64,000 nt of DNA from the NCBI GenBank assembly GCA_019636035.1, contig JAHBYI010000001.1, forward strand, positions 489,508 through 553,507, written 5' to 3'. The DNA comes from Candidatus Paracaedibacteraceae bacterium. GTDB lineage: Bacteria > Pseudomonadota > Alphaproteobacteria > Paracaedibacterales > Paracaedibacteraceae. Made by a program: the position numbers and the translations under genes. The notes below the pieces were generated by a model. The model ran no database searches. It was not told where the DNA came from and saw nothing but the letters and a program-made list of their open reading frames with translations. Position 1 is the first letter of the stretch. Each line of letters opens with the position of its first letter. Below, piece after piece: positions 56,580-64,000 of this stretch.

Positions 56580-56906
56580 AAACCACCCCGGTAAACTAGG
56601 TGAGCGATGAATTGGCTATATCAAAGTCAAATGGAATGACTATAACCCCATCTCGATCAGGTGTAGGTTTAACAGTTGATTTTCCATCTCCCATCACAAG
56701 AGCATGAAGGGTTTAAATTATTTTTTCAGATTTGGAGAGAATTTTATCTGCATAATAACGGCTATTTATCGGCATTGATCACTGATATTATTGTGCAGAT
56801 AAATCAGAGTTGTTTCAGTTGGTTTTTATACAAGAAAAAAGGAACGAAGCGTACATAAATATATGACGCCATAAAAAAGCCCCGAAATACGGGGCTTTAT
56901 CAACTG
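56580..56906. other. Spacer with inverted repeat and the rho terminator
   Basis: This 327-bp gap between convergent genes holds no supported gene. It has an inverted repeat, TTTATCTGCA (56743-56752) with TGCAGATAAA (56794-56803), extended by TAATA/TATTA, and the rho terminator described separately. A 60-codon frame at 56676-56858 lacks a ribosome-binding site and crosses this repeat. Confidence 0.6.
56873..56898 (-). terminator. Rho-independent terminator of rho
   Basis: A 9-bp stem (AAAGCCCCG with CGGGGCTTT) and a 5-nt loop are followed, on the leftward strand, by TTTTTT. It lies 8 nt after the rho stop and is the clearest intrinsic terminator in the window. Confidence 0.9.
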
Positions 56907-58178
56907 TTACGAGTTCATCGACTGGAAGAAGTCTTGGTTGGTTTTGCTGTATTTTAGCTTATCAACTAAGAATTCCATGGCTTCGATTGTCCCCATAGGG
57001 TTTAGGATTCGGCGCAAAACCCACATCTTTGTAAGCTCAGCCTTTTCCGTAACCAGAAGTTCTTCTTTACGTGTACCGGACTTATTAATATCAATAGCCG
57101 GAAAGACACGTTTGTCAGAAAGTTTACGATCCATAACAATTTCAGCGTTACCCGTTCCCTTGAATTCTTCAAAGATAACCTCATCCATACGGGACCCCGT
57201 TTCGATAAGAGCTGTCGCAATAATGGTTAAAGATCCACCTTCCTCGATATTACGAGCAGCACCAAAAAAGCGTTTAGGACGCTGTAGAGCATTAGCATCA
57301 ACACCACCGGTCAGAACCTTACCCGAAGACGGAACAACAGTGTTGTAGGCTCTCGCAAGGCGTGTAATGGAGTCTAGCAAAATGACAACGTCTCTTTTTT
57401 GTTCCACAAGACGTTTAGCCTTTTCAATAACCATCTCAGCAACCTGAACATGACGCGCGGCTGGCTCATCGAATGTTGAGGACACAACTTCGCCCTTAAC
57501 AGATCGTGCCATGTCAGTCACTTCTTCCGGACGCTCATCAATCAAAAGCACAATCAAATAAACTTCCGGATGGTTGGAAGTAATGGCATGAGCAATATTC
57601 TGCAACATCACGGTCTTACCCGTACGTGGCGGTGCAACCACAAGGGCACGCTGTCCCTTACCCAAAGGAGCAACAAGATCAATAACCCGTTGAGACAAAT
57701 CATTGTTACTGCCTGACTTTGGTGGAATTTCTACTTCTAAACGAAGACGTTCATCGGGATAAAGCGGTGTGAGGTTATCAAAATTGATTCGATATTTGAG
57801 ATTTTCCGGTTCGTCAAAATTGACTTTATTAACCTTGTGCAAAGCAAAATAACGCTCCCCTTCCTTTGGGGCACGAATTTGTCCTTCGATCGTATCCCCT
57901 GTCCGTAAGCCGTATCGGCGAACTTGACTCGGAGAAACATAAATATCATCAGGACCTGGCAAATAGTTTGCTTCGGAAGAACGTAAGAAACCAAAACCAT
58001 CTTGCAAGATTTCAACAACACCGTCACCGAAAATAGCGACATCTTTTTCAGCCAGTTTTTTTAAAATGGCAAAAACCAAATCCTGCTTACGCATTGAGCT
58101 GGCATTTTCGATTTCAAGTTCTTCGGCCTTAGCCAACAAATCTGCGGGAGATTGACGTTTCAATTCTTGAAGATGCAT
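56907..58178 (-). CDS. rho: Transcription termination factor Rho
   Basis: The 423-residue hexameric RNA helicase has the N-terminal helix bundle ([20 protein letters not shown]), the RNA-binding cold-shock-like domain ([17 protein letters not shown]), and the ATPase core with Walker A APPRTGKT (about 180-187) and Walker [17 protein letters not shown]. The R-loop region [25 protein letters not shown] follows. It ends transcripts genome-wide. The gene follows hemJ by 21 nt. Confidence 0.98.
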   Translation of the reverse strand: MHLQELKRQSPADLLAKAEELEIENASSMRKQDLVFAILKKLAEKDVAIFGDGVVEILQDGFGFLRSSEANYLPGPDDIYVSPSQVRRYGLRTGDTIEGQIRAPKEGERYFALHKVNKVNFDEPENLKYRINFDNLTPLYPDERLRLEVEIPPKSGSNNDLSQRVIDLVAPLGKGQRALVVAPPRTGKTVMLQNIAHAITSNHPEVYLIVLLIDERPEEVTDMARSVKGEVVSSTFDEPAARHVQVAEMVIEKAKRLVEQKRDVVILLDSITRLARAYNTVVPSSGKVLTGGVDANALQRPKRFFGAARNIEEGGSLTIIATALIETGSRMDEVIFEEFKGTGNAEIVMDRKLSDKRVFPAIDINKSGTRKEELLVTEKAELTKMWVLRRILNPMGTIEAMEFLVDKLKYSKTNQDFFQSMNS

Positions 58179-58199
58179 ATAACGATCCTGTGTATGGAA

Positions 58200-58646
58200 T
58201 TAACTAAAAGGTTTAACGATCACGCTAATGACAATCACAATTAACAACACTGTCGGAACTTCATTGATCATTCGATAAAAACGCTGGGTTCGATTATTCT
58301 CACCGCGTTCGAACTCAAAATACCATTTTCTTAAGGAGAAGTGAAAAACCAACAAGAGGAAGATAGAAAGTAACTTAATGTGAAGCCATGGCATAGACCA
58401 TGTACCGATCATAGTGGCAAGCATCCCCCCTGTTGTCAAGGAAAAAATCATGGCCGGCTGCATAATCAACCGGTAAAGCTTGTCCTCCATCACCAAAAAG
58501 ATTGCTTGCGACGCAGCTGTAGTTTGGGGCTGTGAATGATAAACAAACAAGCGTGGCAAATAAAATAATCCCGCCATCCATGCGATAACAGAAACCACAT
58601 GCAACGCCTTAATCCACAAATAATACGGTACCAAAAGATCAATCAT
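58200..58646 (-). CDS. hemJ: Protoporphyrinogen oxidase HemJ
   Basis: HemJ is the membrane-embedded enzyme that oxidises protoporphyrinogen IX. The 148-residue protein has four helices, the conserved histidine in WIKALHVVSVIAWMAGLFYLPRLFVYH, and an arginine in RKWYFEFERG, EVPTVLLI. The ATG at 58646 overlaps the hemH stop (ATGA). With hemH and hemE it gives the end of heme synthesis next to the origin. Confidence 0.93.
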   Translation of the reverse strand: MIDLLVPYYLWIKALHVVSVIAWMAGLFYLPRLFVYHSQPQTTAASQAIFLVMEDKLYRLIMQPAMIFSLTTGGMLATMIGTWSMPWLHIKLLSIFLLLVFHFSLRKWYFEFERGENNRTQRFYRMINEVPTVLLIVIVISVIVKPFS

Positions 58647-59647
58647 GGTCGACACCCACATTGGCTAAAAATCTCAGGACACAACGATTGATCACACCTT
58701 TTTCGAGACTGTAAGCGTGCCTCAACGATATCAGCTAGTCCCGCAATAAAATCCGGATGATCGGCAACTGTTGGCACTCTCTGGTAAGAGAGAAGCCCGA
58801 GTTCTTGAGCTTGCTTCCGGTAATCCATGTCTAACTCAACCAATGTTTCGGAATGTTCAGAGACAAAAGAAATAGGAACAACAACGACCCCAACACCATC
58901 ACGAGCAGCCCGTATCAACTCATCCCCTAAACTAGGGGTAAGCCACTTGAGAGGACCAACACGACTTTGATAGCAAATAACCGAATCCCAGGCTTGACCT
59001 TGCGTTACGGCAGCAACGGTTTGCTCAACTTGCCATCGATAAGGATCCCCTCGATCAACACATTTTTGAGGGATACCATGAGCCGAAAACAAAAGGCGAA
59101 CAGGAATGGTGTCCGGCGTTTTTTCTAAAGCCTGAGCAATTAAATCCCGGTAAGCCTTAATAAACCCAGATTGAGTAAAATAACATCCCTGAACCCAAGC
59201 AACATCCCCTCCGGAATCTTGCCACGCTTGAACACTAGAGGCTGTTGTTGTTGTTGAAAATTGAGGATAGAGAGGAAGTAAAACAACGTGATCAGCCTGC
59301 CAGGTTTGAACGGCCTTGAGACACTCCCCGGTTAGGGGATGCCAGTAACGCATAGCAATAAAAACCTTAACGTCATAGTCAGGTAATCGATCGTTGATGG
59401 CTATTTCCAAAGCTCTTGCCTGAACTTCCGTATTTTCAAGAAGAGGTGATTTTCCGCCGAGTTTCTCGTAGATCTTTTGAGCTTTAATGGTGCGCCTACT
59501 TGAGATAAACCGCGCAAGCCACCCTCGGAATGGAGCTGGGAGATTGATAATTGCCGGATCAGAAAACAAATTGAACAGGAACGGTTGAACGCTTTCTAAA
59601 GAATCAGGCCCCCCTAAATTTGTTAAAACAACAGCAAGTTTTTTCAT
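58643..59647 (-). CDS. hemH: Ferrochelatase
   Basis: HemH inserts ferrous iron into protoporphyrin IX. It has the N-terminal LTNLGGPDSLESVQPFLFNLF, the catalytic histidine in LLFSAHGIPQ (about 189) and the glutamate in VSEHSETLVELD. The C-terminal part has four cysteines (CDQSLCPEIFSQCGCRP), as in [2Fe-2S] ferrochelatases of alphaproteobacteria. It overlaps hemE by 4 bp. Confidence 0.95.
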   Translation of the reverse strand: MKKLAVVLTNLGGPDSLESVQPFLFNLFSDPAIINLPAPFRGWLARFISSRRTIKAQKIYEKLGGKSPLLENTEVQARALEIAINDRLPDYDVKVFIAMRYWHPLTGECLKAVQTWQADHVVLLPLYPQFSTTTTASSVQAWQDSGGDVAWVQGCYFTQSGFIKAYRDLIAQALEKTPDTIPVRLLFSAHGIPQKCVDRGDPYRWQVEQTVAAVTQGQAWDSVICYQSRVGPLKWLTPSLGDELIRAARDGVGVVVVPISFVSEHSETLVELDMDYRKQAQELGLLSYQRVPTVADHPDFIAGLADIVEARLQSRKRCDQSLCPEIFSQCGCRP

Positions 59648-60669
59648 GCAGCTCTCACGAGCTCACAAACACGCTCAACATGAGCAATCGGTGTCTGGGG
59701 TAAAATTCCATGACCAAGGTTAAAAATCATCGGACGATTACGATAAAGAGTCAGAATTGATTCAATATCCCGATCAAGAGCACTGCCTCCGTCAATTAAA
59801 ACCTGAGGGCTAAGATTCCCTTGAAAAACAACGTTACTTGGTAAGTCTTGATGGAGTTGATGTAAATCAGCATTTTGATCAATGCCAAGAGCAACAGGAA
59901 GATTCCGCTGGCATAGATGTTTATAACTATCACTGATGCCTCGGCCAAAATAAATAAGGGGAACAGAATGGCCAAGTTCAGCATGGATCAAGGAAATAAT
60001 TTTCTCAAGTGGATTAAAGAGCAAAAGATCTCGATGCTGGTGAGGGACGATACTTGCCCAAGAATCAAAAAGTTGAATGACATCTGCGCCAGCTTTCACC
60101 TGATTCACAAGATGACGAGCAATTGCTGTGGTTAGGATCTCAATAAGCGGTATCAAGGTTGTCGGATCGTTAAGAGCGAGTCGGCTTTTGGAGTGATCGT
60201 GTCCTTTGCCTTGATCGATCATATAAGTTGCAATTGTCCAGGGTGTTCCTGCAAAGCCAATTAAATCTTTGCTCGTGTTAAGCTGTTGGCGTGTTTGGCG
60301 GATTGCTTGATAAACGGGCGATAATCCTTGGTCAAATTTTTGCCAATCTTGGAATTGACAAATTTGATCCCACTGTAGAGCATCCAAAATGGGGCCATGA
60401 TTTGGTTGAAACTCAACCTTTTGACCGATTGCTTGTGGAATGACAAGAATATCACTAAAAATAATCGCAGCATCATAATCAAACCGACGAATAGGCTGAA
60501 GAGTTACTTCTGTTGCTAAATCAGGATTGAAACAGAGATTCCAAAAGGATCCGGCTTCTTGGCGGGTTTTTAAATATTCAGGTAAATATCGCCCGGCTTG
60601 GCGCATCATCCAAAGAGCTGGTCGGTCAACTGATTTTCCGGTCAAAGTTTTTAAAAGTCTGTTCTGCAT
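59644..60669 (-). CDS. hemE: Uroporphyrinogen decarboxylase
   Basis: HemE decarboxylates uroporphyrinogen III to coproporphyrinogen III. The signature RPALWMMRQAGRYLPEY and IIFSDILVIPQAIG are intact, as is FDSWASIV. The reading frame opens far upstream (60750), but MQNRLLKTL at 60669 is the family start; ATG at 60684 is also possible. No ribosome-binding site is clear. Its 5' end faces the replication origin, as in Caulobacter and Rickettsia. Confidence 0.95.
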   Translation of the reverse strand: MQNRLLKTLTGKSVDRPALWMMRQAGRYLPEYLKTRQEAGSFWNLCFNPDLATEVTLQPIRRFDYDAAIIFSDILVIPQAIGQKVEFQPNHGPILDALQWDQICQFQDWQKFDQGLSPVYQAIRQTRQQLNTSKDLIGFAGTPWTIATYMIDQGKGHDHSKSRLALNDPTTLIPLIEILTTAIARHLVNQVKAGADVIQLFDSWASIVPHQHRDLLLFNPLEKIISLIHAELGHSVPLIYFGRGISDSYKHLCQRNLPVALGIDQNADLHQLHQDLPSNVVFQGNLSPQVLIDGGSALDRDIESILTLYRNRPMIFNLGHGILPQTPIAHVERVCELVRAA

Positions 60670-61059
60670 ATCAATAATAAACATAATATATATAATAAAA
60701 ATAGTAGTAGTAGTGGATCCCTGTGAATTCTGGGGATACAATAGAACCAACAGGTTTTCCCCAGAAAAAAATTATCCACATCTACTGTCGTTATTACCAT
60801 AGCCTAAATAAAATAAAATACAAAGAGATCTGCGACATTTTACACGATAAAAGCTGTGGATAAGTTTGTTAATAGAGATCTTATCTTGTTTTAGTTATCC
60901 ACAGTTGGGGATAACTCATAGGATCGGTGGAAAAAAGATTTAGTATTATCCCTGAAAGTGGCATAGTTATACACAGGAAAAATTATTTGTGTATAAGACA
61001 TATCCTTATTCACAAGCTTAACCTAAAGAGTCATTCGGTTATGAACAAAGTTATCCACA
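60670..61059. other. oriC: Chromosomal replication origin (oriC) with eight DnaA boxes
   Basis: Between hemE and maf lie DnaA-box matches TTATCCACA at 60772-60780, 60855-60863 (reverse), 60895-60903 and 61051-61059 (inside maf). Variants are TTATCCCCA at 60906-60914 (reverse), TTATACACA at 60967-60975 and 60988-60996 (reverse), and TTATTCACA at 61006-61014. AT-rich DNA at about 60680-60705 and 60800-60830 could be the unwinding region. In Caulobacter and Rickettsia the origin is also beside hemE. Flanking genes read away from it on both sides. Confidence 0.9.
60702..60713 (+). promoter_or_regulatory. TAG trinucleotide run in oriC (DnaA-trio-like)
   Basis: Four consecutive TAG triplets lie next to an ATATAAT-rich stretch at the hemE side. 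DnaA-trios are TAG-like triplets that load DnaA on single strands in Bacillus. The nearest box is about 60 bp away, farther than in known examples, so the match is weak. Confidence 0.3.
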
Positions 61060-61652
61060 CTCCCCTAATTCTCGCTTCTCAGAGTCAATCTCGGGCGAAA
61101 ATTCTATCGCAAATAGGATTGGTGTTCCAATCGATTCCTTCTGGCATTGATGAAGATATTCTTAAAAAACAAGGACAGCAAGAGGGATGGCCTATTGAAA
61201 CAATTGCTATGGAGCTTGCTCGAGCTAAGGCACAACAGGTAAGCGATCAGTATAACGATGCTCTGGTTATTGGTGCCGATCAGATTATGAGCTGTGATGG
61301 TCTTGCCTTTGATAAAGCACTGTCTCTGGAAGAAGCCAAAGAACAACTGAGGTTTATCAGCGGAAAACCCCACTTTTTGCATACAGCTTGTGTTTTGTTC
61401 TATGCGGGTCAAGAGGTTTGGTCAAATTTGAGCACGCCAATACTGAATGTTCGTTTGTTAACAGAAGAGTTTATTGACGATTATGTGATACATTTAAGAG
61501 ATGATGCTTTGAGATCTGTCGGATGTTATCAGATTGAAGGGCGAGGGGCACAATTGTTTGATTGTATCGATGGTGATATCTTTACCATTATGGGATTACC
61601 GGTGTTTCCTTTATTACAAGAATTACGCCAACGACGAGTTGTTTTATCATGA
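61041..61652 (+). CDS. maf: Maf family nucleotide pyrophosphatase
   Basis: A 203-residue house-cleaning NTP pyrophosphatase. It has LILASQSQSRAKILSQIGL, with the SxSxR motif, the acidic VIGADQIMSCDG, and GCYQIEGRGAQLFDCIDGD. Maf-type enzymes hydrolyse non-canonical or modified dNTP/NTP. The ATG at 61041 gives the family N-terminus; the open frame further upstream is origin DNA. Its fourth to seventh codons contain a DnaA box. It overlaps aroE by 4 bp. Confidence 0.92.
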   Translation: MNKVIHTPLILASQSQSRAKILSQIGLVFQSIPSGIDEDILKKQGQQEGWPIETIAMELARAKAQQVSDQYNDALVIGADQIMSCDGLAFDKALSLEEAKEQLRFISGKPHFLHTACVLFYAGQEVWSNLSTPILNVRLLTEEFIDDYVIHLRDDALRSVGCYQIEGRGAQLFDCIDGDIFTIMGLPVFPLLQELRQRRVVLS

Positions 61653-62392
61653 AATTAGCTCTCTTTGGGCAAAACATTTCTTATTCTCTGTCCCCCAAAA
61701 TTCATCAAACATGGATGAAGCAATACGGTCTTGAGGGATCGTACGAGATTTATGACTGCTTGGAAGATGGATTGCCGCGTGCTTTTGATCTGTTTGATGG
61801 GGGGAATGTTACTATTCCTCACAAGGTCAATGTGCTTCAGCTGATTGATGCCTTAACCCCCTTGGCTGAGCATGTGGGGGCGGTTAATACCATCTATAAA
61901 GATCAAGGAAAATGGGTGGGAGATAATACGGATGCCATGGCTTTACTCGAGATGATTCCTGAATCAATGAGTAGAATCGTTGTTTTGGGACGGGGAGGGG
62001 CAGCGCGTGCTGTCAAAGCTGTTGGCGACCTGAGAGGGCAGGATGTTTTTTTTATTTCCCGTGATCAGTGGGAGAATCGTCACAGGTTGATTGCGGATGC
62101 AGATATGTTGATTAATGCAACGCCTCTTGGGTTGATGGGCGAGGGGTGTCCCGTTGATTTCTTGCCGGATCAGGAATTTCTTGTCATGGATATGGTCTAT
62201 AATCCCCGACAAACACCCTTGCTGAATTTGGCTTGTGAGCGAGGCCATAAGGTTCTTGATGGGGTTGAGATGCTGTATCGACAGGCTCGTCACAGTTTTA
62301 ATCGGTGGTGGGGGATCTTGCCCGCGTTTGAGTTAACCGCGTGCGAGGATAAGCACACCAACGAGAATAAGCCCAAGTCCAACCAAGCGTGA
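61649..62392 (+). CDS. aroE: Shikimate dehydrogenase
   Basis: AroE reduces 3-dehydroshikimate. It has the substrate-binding SYSLSPKIHQ, the catalytic lysine in NVTIPHK (K59), GDNTDAMAL and the NADP-binding GRGGAARAVKA. The C-terminal tail overlaps the convergent DMT transporter gene by 60 bp; the last 17 residues (ACEDKHTNENK...) do not resemble the family and may be an extension over the neighbouring gene. Maf-aroE at the origin flank is a familiar alphaproteobacterial arrangement. Confidence 0.92.
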   Translation: MKLALFGQNISYSLSPKIHQTWMKQYGLEGSYEIYDCLEDGLPRAFDLFDGGNVTIPHKVNVLQLIDALTPLAEHVGAVNTIYKDQGKWVGDNTDAMALLEMIPESMSRIVVLGRGGAARAVKAVGDLRGQDVFFISRDQWENRHRLIADADMLINATPLGLMGEGCPVDFLPDQEFLVMDMVYNPRQTPLLNLACERGHKVLDGVEMLYRQARHSFNRWWGILPAFELTACEDKHTNENKPKSNQA

Positions 62393-62716
62393 AGCCGTCA
62401 TAACTTCGCCAAAAGCAAAAACACCAATAATCGCTGTTAAGATATAACCAATGCTCGTCATGGGGTAGGCTTGGCTCAAGTCAAGTTTCGAGAGAGCCAT
62501 AATCCAAACAACGGCACTTAGGGCATATAGACCAAGGGCTCCCACCATAAGCGGGGACTTTATAATCGTTAAAAAAATTTGAGGTAACGTCGCGAGAGAG
62601 AACGAGAGGGACGCAAGAGAAGACGATCCTGCCTTCATCACAATCTGTCCGATTGTATTTAAAAATACGGCTCCGAGCACAAGAAAGAGGGAAGGCGTTA
62701 GATTAAAGAGTGTCAT
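62333..62716 (-). CDS. Small DMT-family (EamA/SMR-like) transporter
   Basis: This 127-residue membrane protein has four helices (about 4-22, 34-54, 60-82, 105-125) and the pattern LSQAYPMTSIGYILTAIIGVFAFGE, like EmrE and ArnE/ArnF. Half-size DMT proteins work as dimers. The start at 62716 lies inside the end of rbfA (14-bp overlap), so it is coupled to that gene. A longer frame start at 62755 would be inside rbfA without support. Substrate unknown. Confidence 0.8.
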   Translation of the reverse strand: MTLFNLTPSLFLVLGAVFLNTIGQIVMKAGSSSLASLSFSLATLPQIFLTIIKSPLMVGALGLYALSAVVWIMALSKLDLSQAYPMTSIGYILTAIIGVFAFGEVMTASRLVGLGLILVGVLILARG

Positions 62717-63107
62717 CGGGGTCAATCTTGCTATCCCGTTGGATGGCTCGGTCAATCAATTGGTCAATATGAGTTGCTTGATCAAAGGTATCATCGGCAT
62801 AGAACCGTAGAGCCGGAACATATTTCATGGTTAGGCTTTTTGCTAACGCGTATCGTATTTCGCCAGCCATCTGATTTAAATGGAGCAAAATTTCAGTTGC
62901 ATCCCCACCACCCAAAGGCATGACAAAGACTTTGGCATGTTTGAGATCAGGGGATGTGTGAACATGAGTTAACGTGACAGATCCGACAGCTAAACCGCGG
63001 CGAGAAAAATCTCCGCGCAAAAGAATACCGGACAGAATGTGCCGAATTTCTTCGGCGACTCTCTGTTGTCGTTGGGATGGCGTCTTCGCTGGCGGCTTTG
63101 ATCGCAT
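62703..63107 (-). CDS. rbfA: Ribosome-binding factor A
   Basis: A 134-residue KH-like protein that matures the 30S subunit, with QQRVAEEIRHILSGIL, VTLTHVHTSPDLKHAKVFVMPLG and VPALRFYADDTFDQATHIDQLI. It follows infB, the standard order, 11 nt after its stop. Confidence 0.95.
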   Translation of the reverse strand: MRSKPPAKTPSQRQQRVAEEIRHILSGILLRGDFSRRGLAVGSVTLTHVHTSPDLKHAKVFVMPLGGGDATEILLHLNQMAGEIRYALAKSLTMKYVPALRFYADDTFDQATHIDQLIDRAIQRDSKIDPDDTL

Positions 63108-63118
63108 GGGGCTAATCC

Positions 63119-64000
63119 TTAGAGTTGACGGGCAATGGTTTCAATTTCGAAACATTCGATAATATCGCCAGGGCGAATATCATTGTAGTTTTCAAAAGCC
63201 ATACCACATTCATAGGATTCTTTGACTTCACGAACTTCTTCTTTAAAGCGTTTAAGCGTCTTCAAGGTTCCTTCGTGAATGACAACGTTATCGCGGAGCA
63301 ATCGAACTTTGCCACCCCGTTTAACCATACCATCTGTAACATAACATCCGGCTACTTTACCAACCTTGGTAATGTTAAAGACATCACGAATTTCAGCATT
63401 ACCCAAATATTTCTCACGTAACGTCGGTGTTAAGAGTCCGGAGAGAACAGCCTTGGCATCATCAATCAAGTCATAAATGATGGAATAGTAACGGATATCA
63501 ACACCATCGCGACGGGCTAAATCACGAGCTTGCGGATTGGCACGGACGTTAAAGCCAACAACAAGGGCGTTAGAGGCACGTGCCAATGTGATGTCTGATT
63601 CATTGATTCCGCCAACACCACCGTGTAGAACCCGAACGGCGACTTCGTCATTTGCAAGTTTACTTAAGCTTTGAATAATCGCTTCGAGGGAGCCATGGAC
63701 GTCAGTTTTAACAACAATCGGGAGCTCTTTGATATTCCCGGCAGCGATCTGTGACATCATCAGTTCCATACCTGTTTTCGCTGATGCAGCGGCTTTTGCT
63801 TCTTTTTCTTTATGTTGACGGTATTCAGCAACTTCACGGGCTTTTGCTTCGTCTTCAACAACGATAAACTCGTCTCCTGCTGTCGGAACACCGTTGAACC
63901 CTTGAATTTCAACAGGTAAGGCTGGGCCCGCTGTTTCCAATTTGCGACCCAAGTCATTCAATAGGGCGCGAACACGACCCCATTCAGTACCGGCCACAAA
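63119..64000 (-). CDS. infB: Translation initiation factor IF-2, C-terminal part (partial)
   Basis: This is the last 293 codons of infB; the gene continues beyond the window end, so the GTPase domain is not seen. The fragment contains the domain after the G-domain ([16 protein letters not shown]), the IF-2 middle domain ([49 protein letters not shown]) and the C-terminal fMet-tRNA-binding barrel ([36 protein letters not shown]). Confidence 0.97.
   Translation of the reverse strand, partial: FVAGTEWGRVRALLNDLGRKLETAGPALPVEIQGFNGVPTAGDEFIVVEDEAKAREVAEYRQHKEKEAKAAASAKTGMELMMSQIAAGNIKELPIVVKTDVHGSLEAIIQSLSKLANDEVAVRVLHGGVGGINESDITLARASNALVVGFNVRANPQARDLARRDGVDIRYYSIIYDLIDDAKAVLSGLLTPTLREKYLGNAEIRDVFNITKVGKVAGCYVTDGMVKRGGKVRLLRDNVVIHEGTLKTLKRFKEEVREVKESYECGMAFENYNDIRPGDIIECFEIETIARQL

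Noticed and set aside
56676..56858. 60-codon frame in the spacer before rho
   Set aside because: No ribosome-binding site, no recognisable features, and it runs across an inverted repeat.
60927..61040. 38-residue N-terminal extension of Maf
   Set aside because: It covers origin DNA with several DnaA boxes and has no similarity to Maf; the ATG at 61041 fits the family.

Overview
The window looks like chromosome from a low-GC alphaproteobacterium, probably a Holosporales/Paracaedibacter-type host-associated bacterium. This placement is inferred from gene content and protein character, not from a database search. Supporting signs are alphaproteobacterial versions of FtsZ, GyrA, RpoH and HslVU, a replication origin abutting hemE as in Caulobacter and Rickettsia, a purC-like/bolA/grxD remnant of the alphaproteobacterial pur-bolA-grxD operon, and many importers. 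No rRNA, tRNA or CRISPR array was seen.

Layout. 1-2.3 kb: the end of a rubrerythrin gene, a cysteine-rich Fe-S protein and a DUF3501 protein (a recurring peroxide/redox cluster), plus a 53-residue exported peptide gene. 2.3-6.0 kb: a hairpin-rich spacer, an entericidin-like lipoprotein, ftsZ, a membrane protein and a dienelactone hydrolase. 6-9.3 kb: ssb and gyrA. 9.4-16.3 kb: an accessory island holding a Fic-family gene split in frame by an intact 3.8-kb Tn3-family transposon (39-bp perfect terminal repeats, ATATA target duplication), then three tandem paralogous genes. These three encode a nearly invariant 108-residue leader followed by hypervariable C-terminal domains that share only six cysteines. 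16.3-24 kb: hinT, hslVU, a C26 peptidase, rluB, rsmD, a glycosyltransferase, zapE, sdhE and rpoH. 24-31 kb: alaS, a glycosyltransferase, grxD, bolA, purC-like, an exported charged protein and rluD. 31-41 kb: an RND efflux pump and an ABC importer with two binding proteins, each preceded by a short His/Cys-containing leader ORF, then an aldolase-type enzyme and an MFS carrier. 41-53 kb: a glycosyltransferase, an HtrA-like protease, two aromatic amino acid permeases, an HpcH-type lyase, lpxK-waaA-thyX, ugd and a BepA-like protease. 53-60.7 kb: indolepyruvate oxidoreductase, rho, hemJ, hemH and hemE. 60.7-61.1 kb: oriC with eight DnaA boxes. 61-64 kb: maf, aroE, a small DMT transporter, rbfA and the end of infB.

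The genes describe an envelope-building Gram-negative cell (lpxK, waaA, ugd, three GT4 enzymes) with intact chaperone/protease and heat-shock control (rpoH, hslVU). It makes the last steps of heme and appears to depend heavily on imported amino acids. The most unusual locus is the cysteine-rich leader/variable-core family at 14.6-16.1 kb. The paired His/Cys leader ORFs in front of the ABC binding-protein genes come next.
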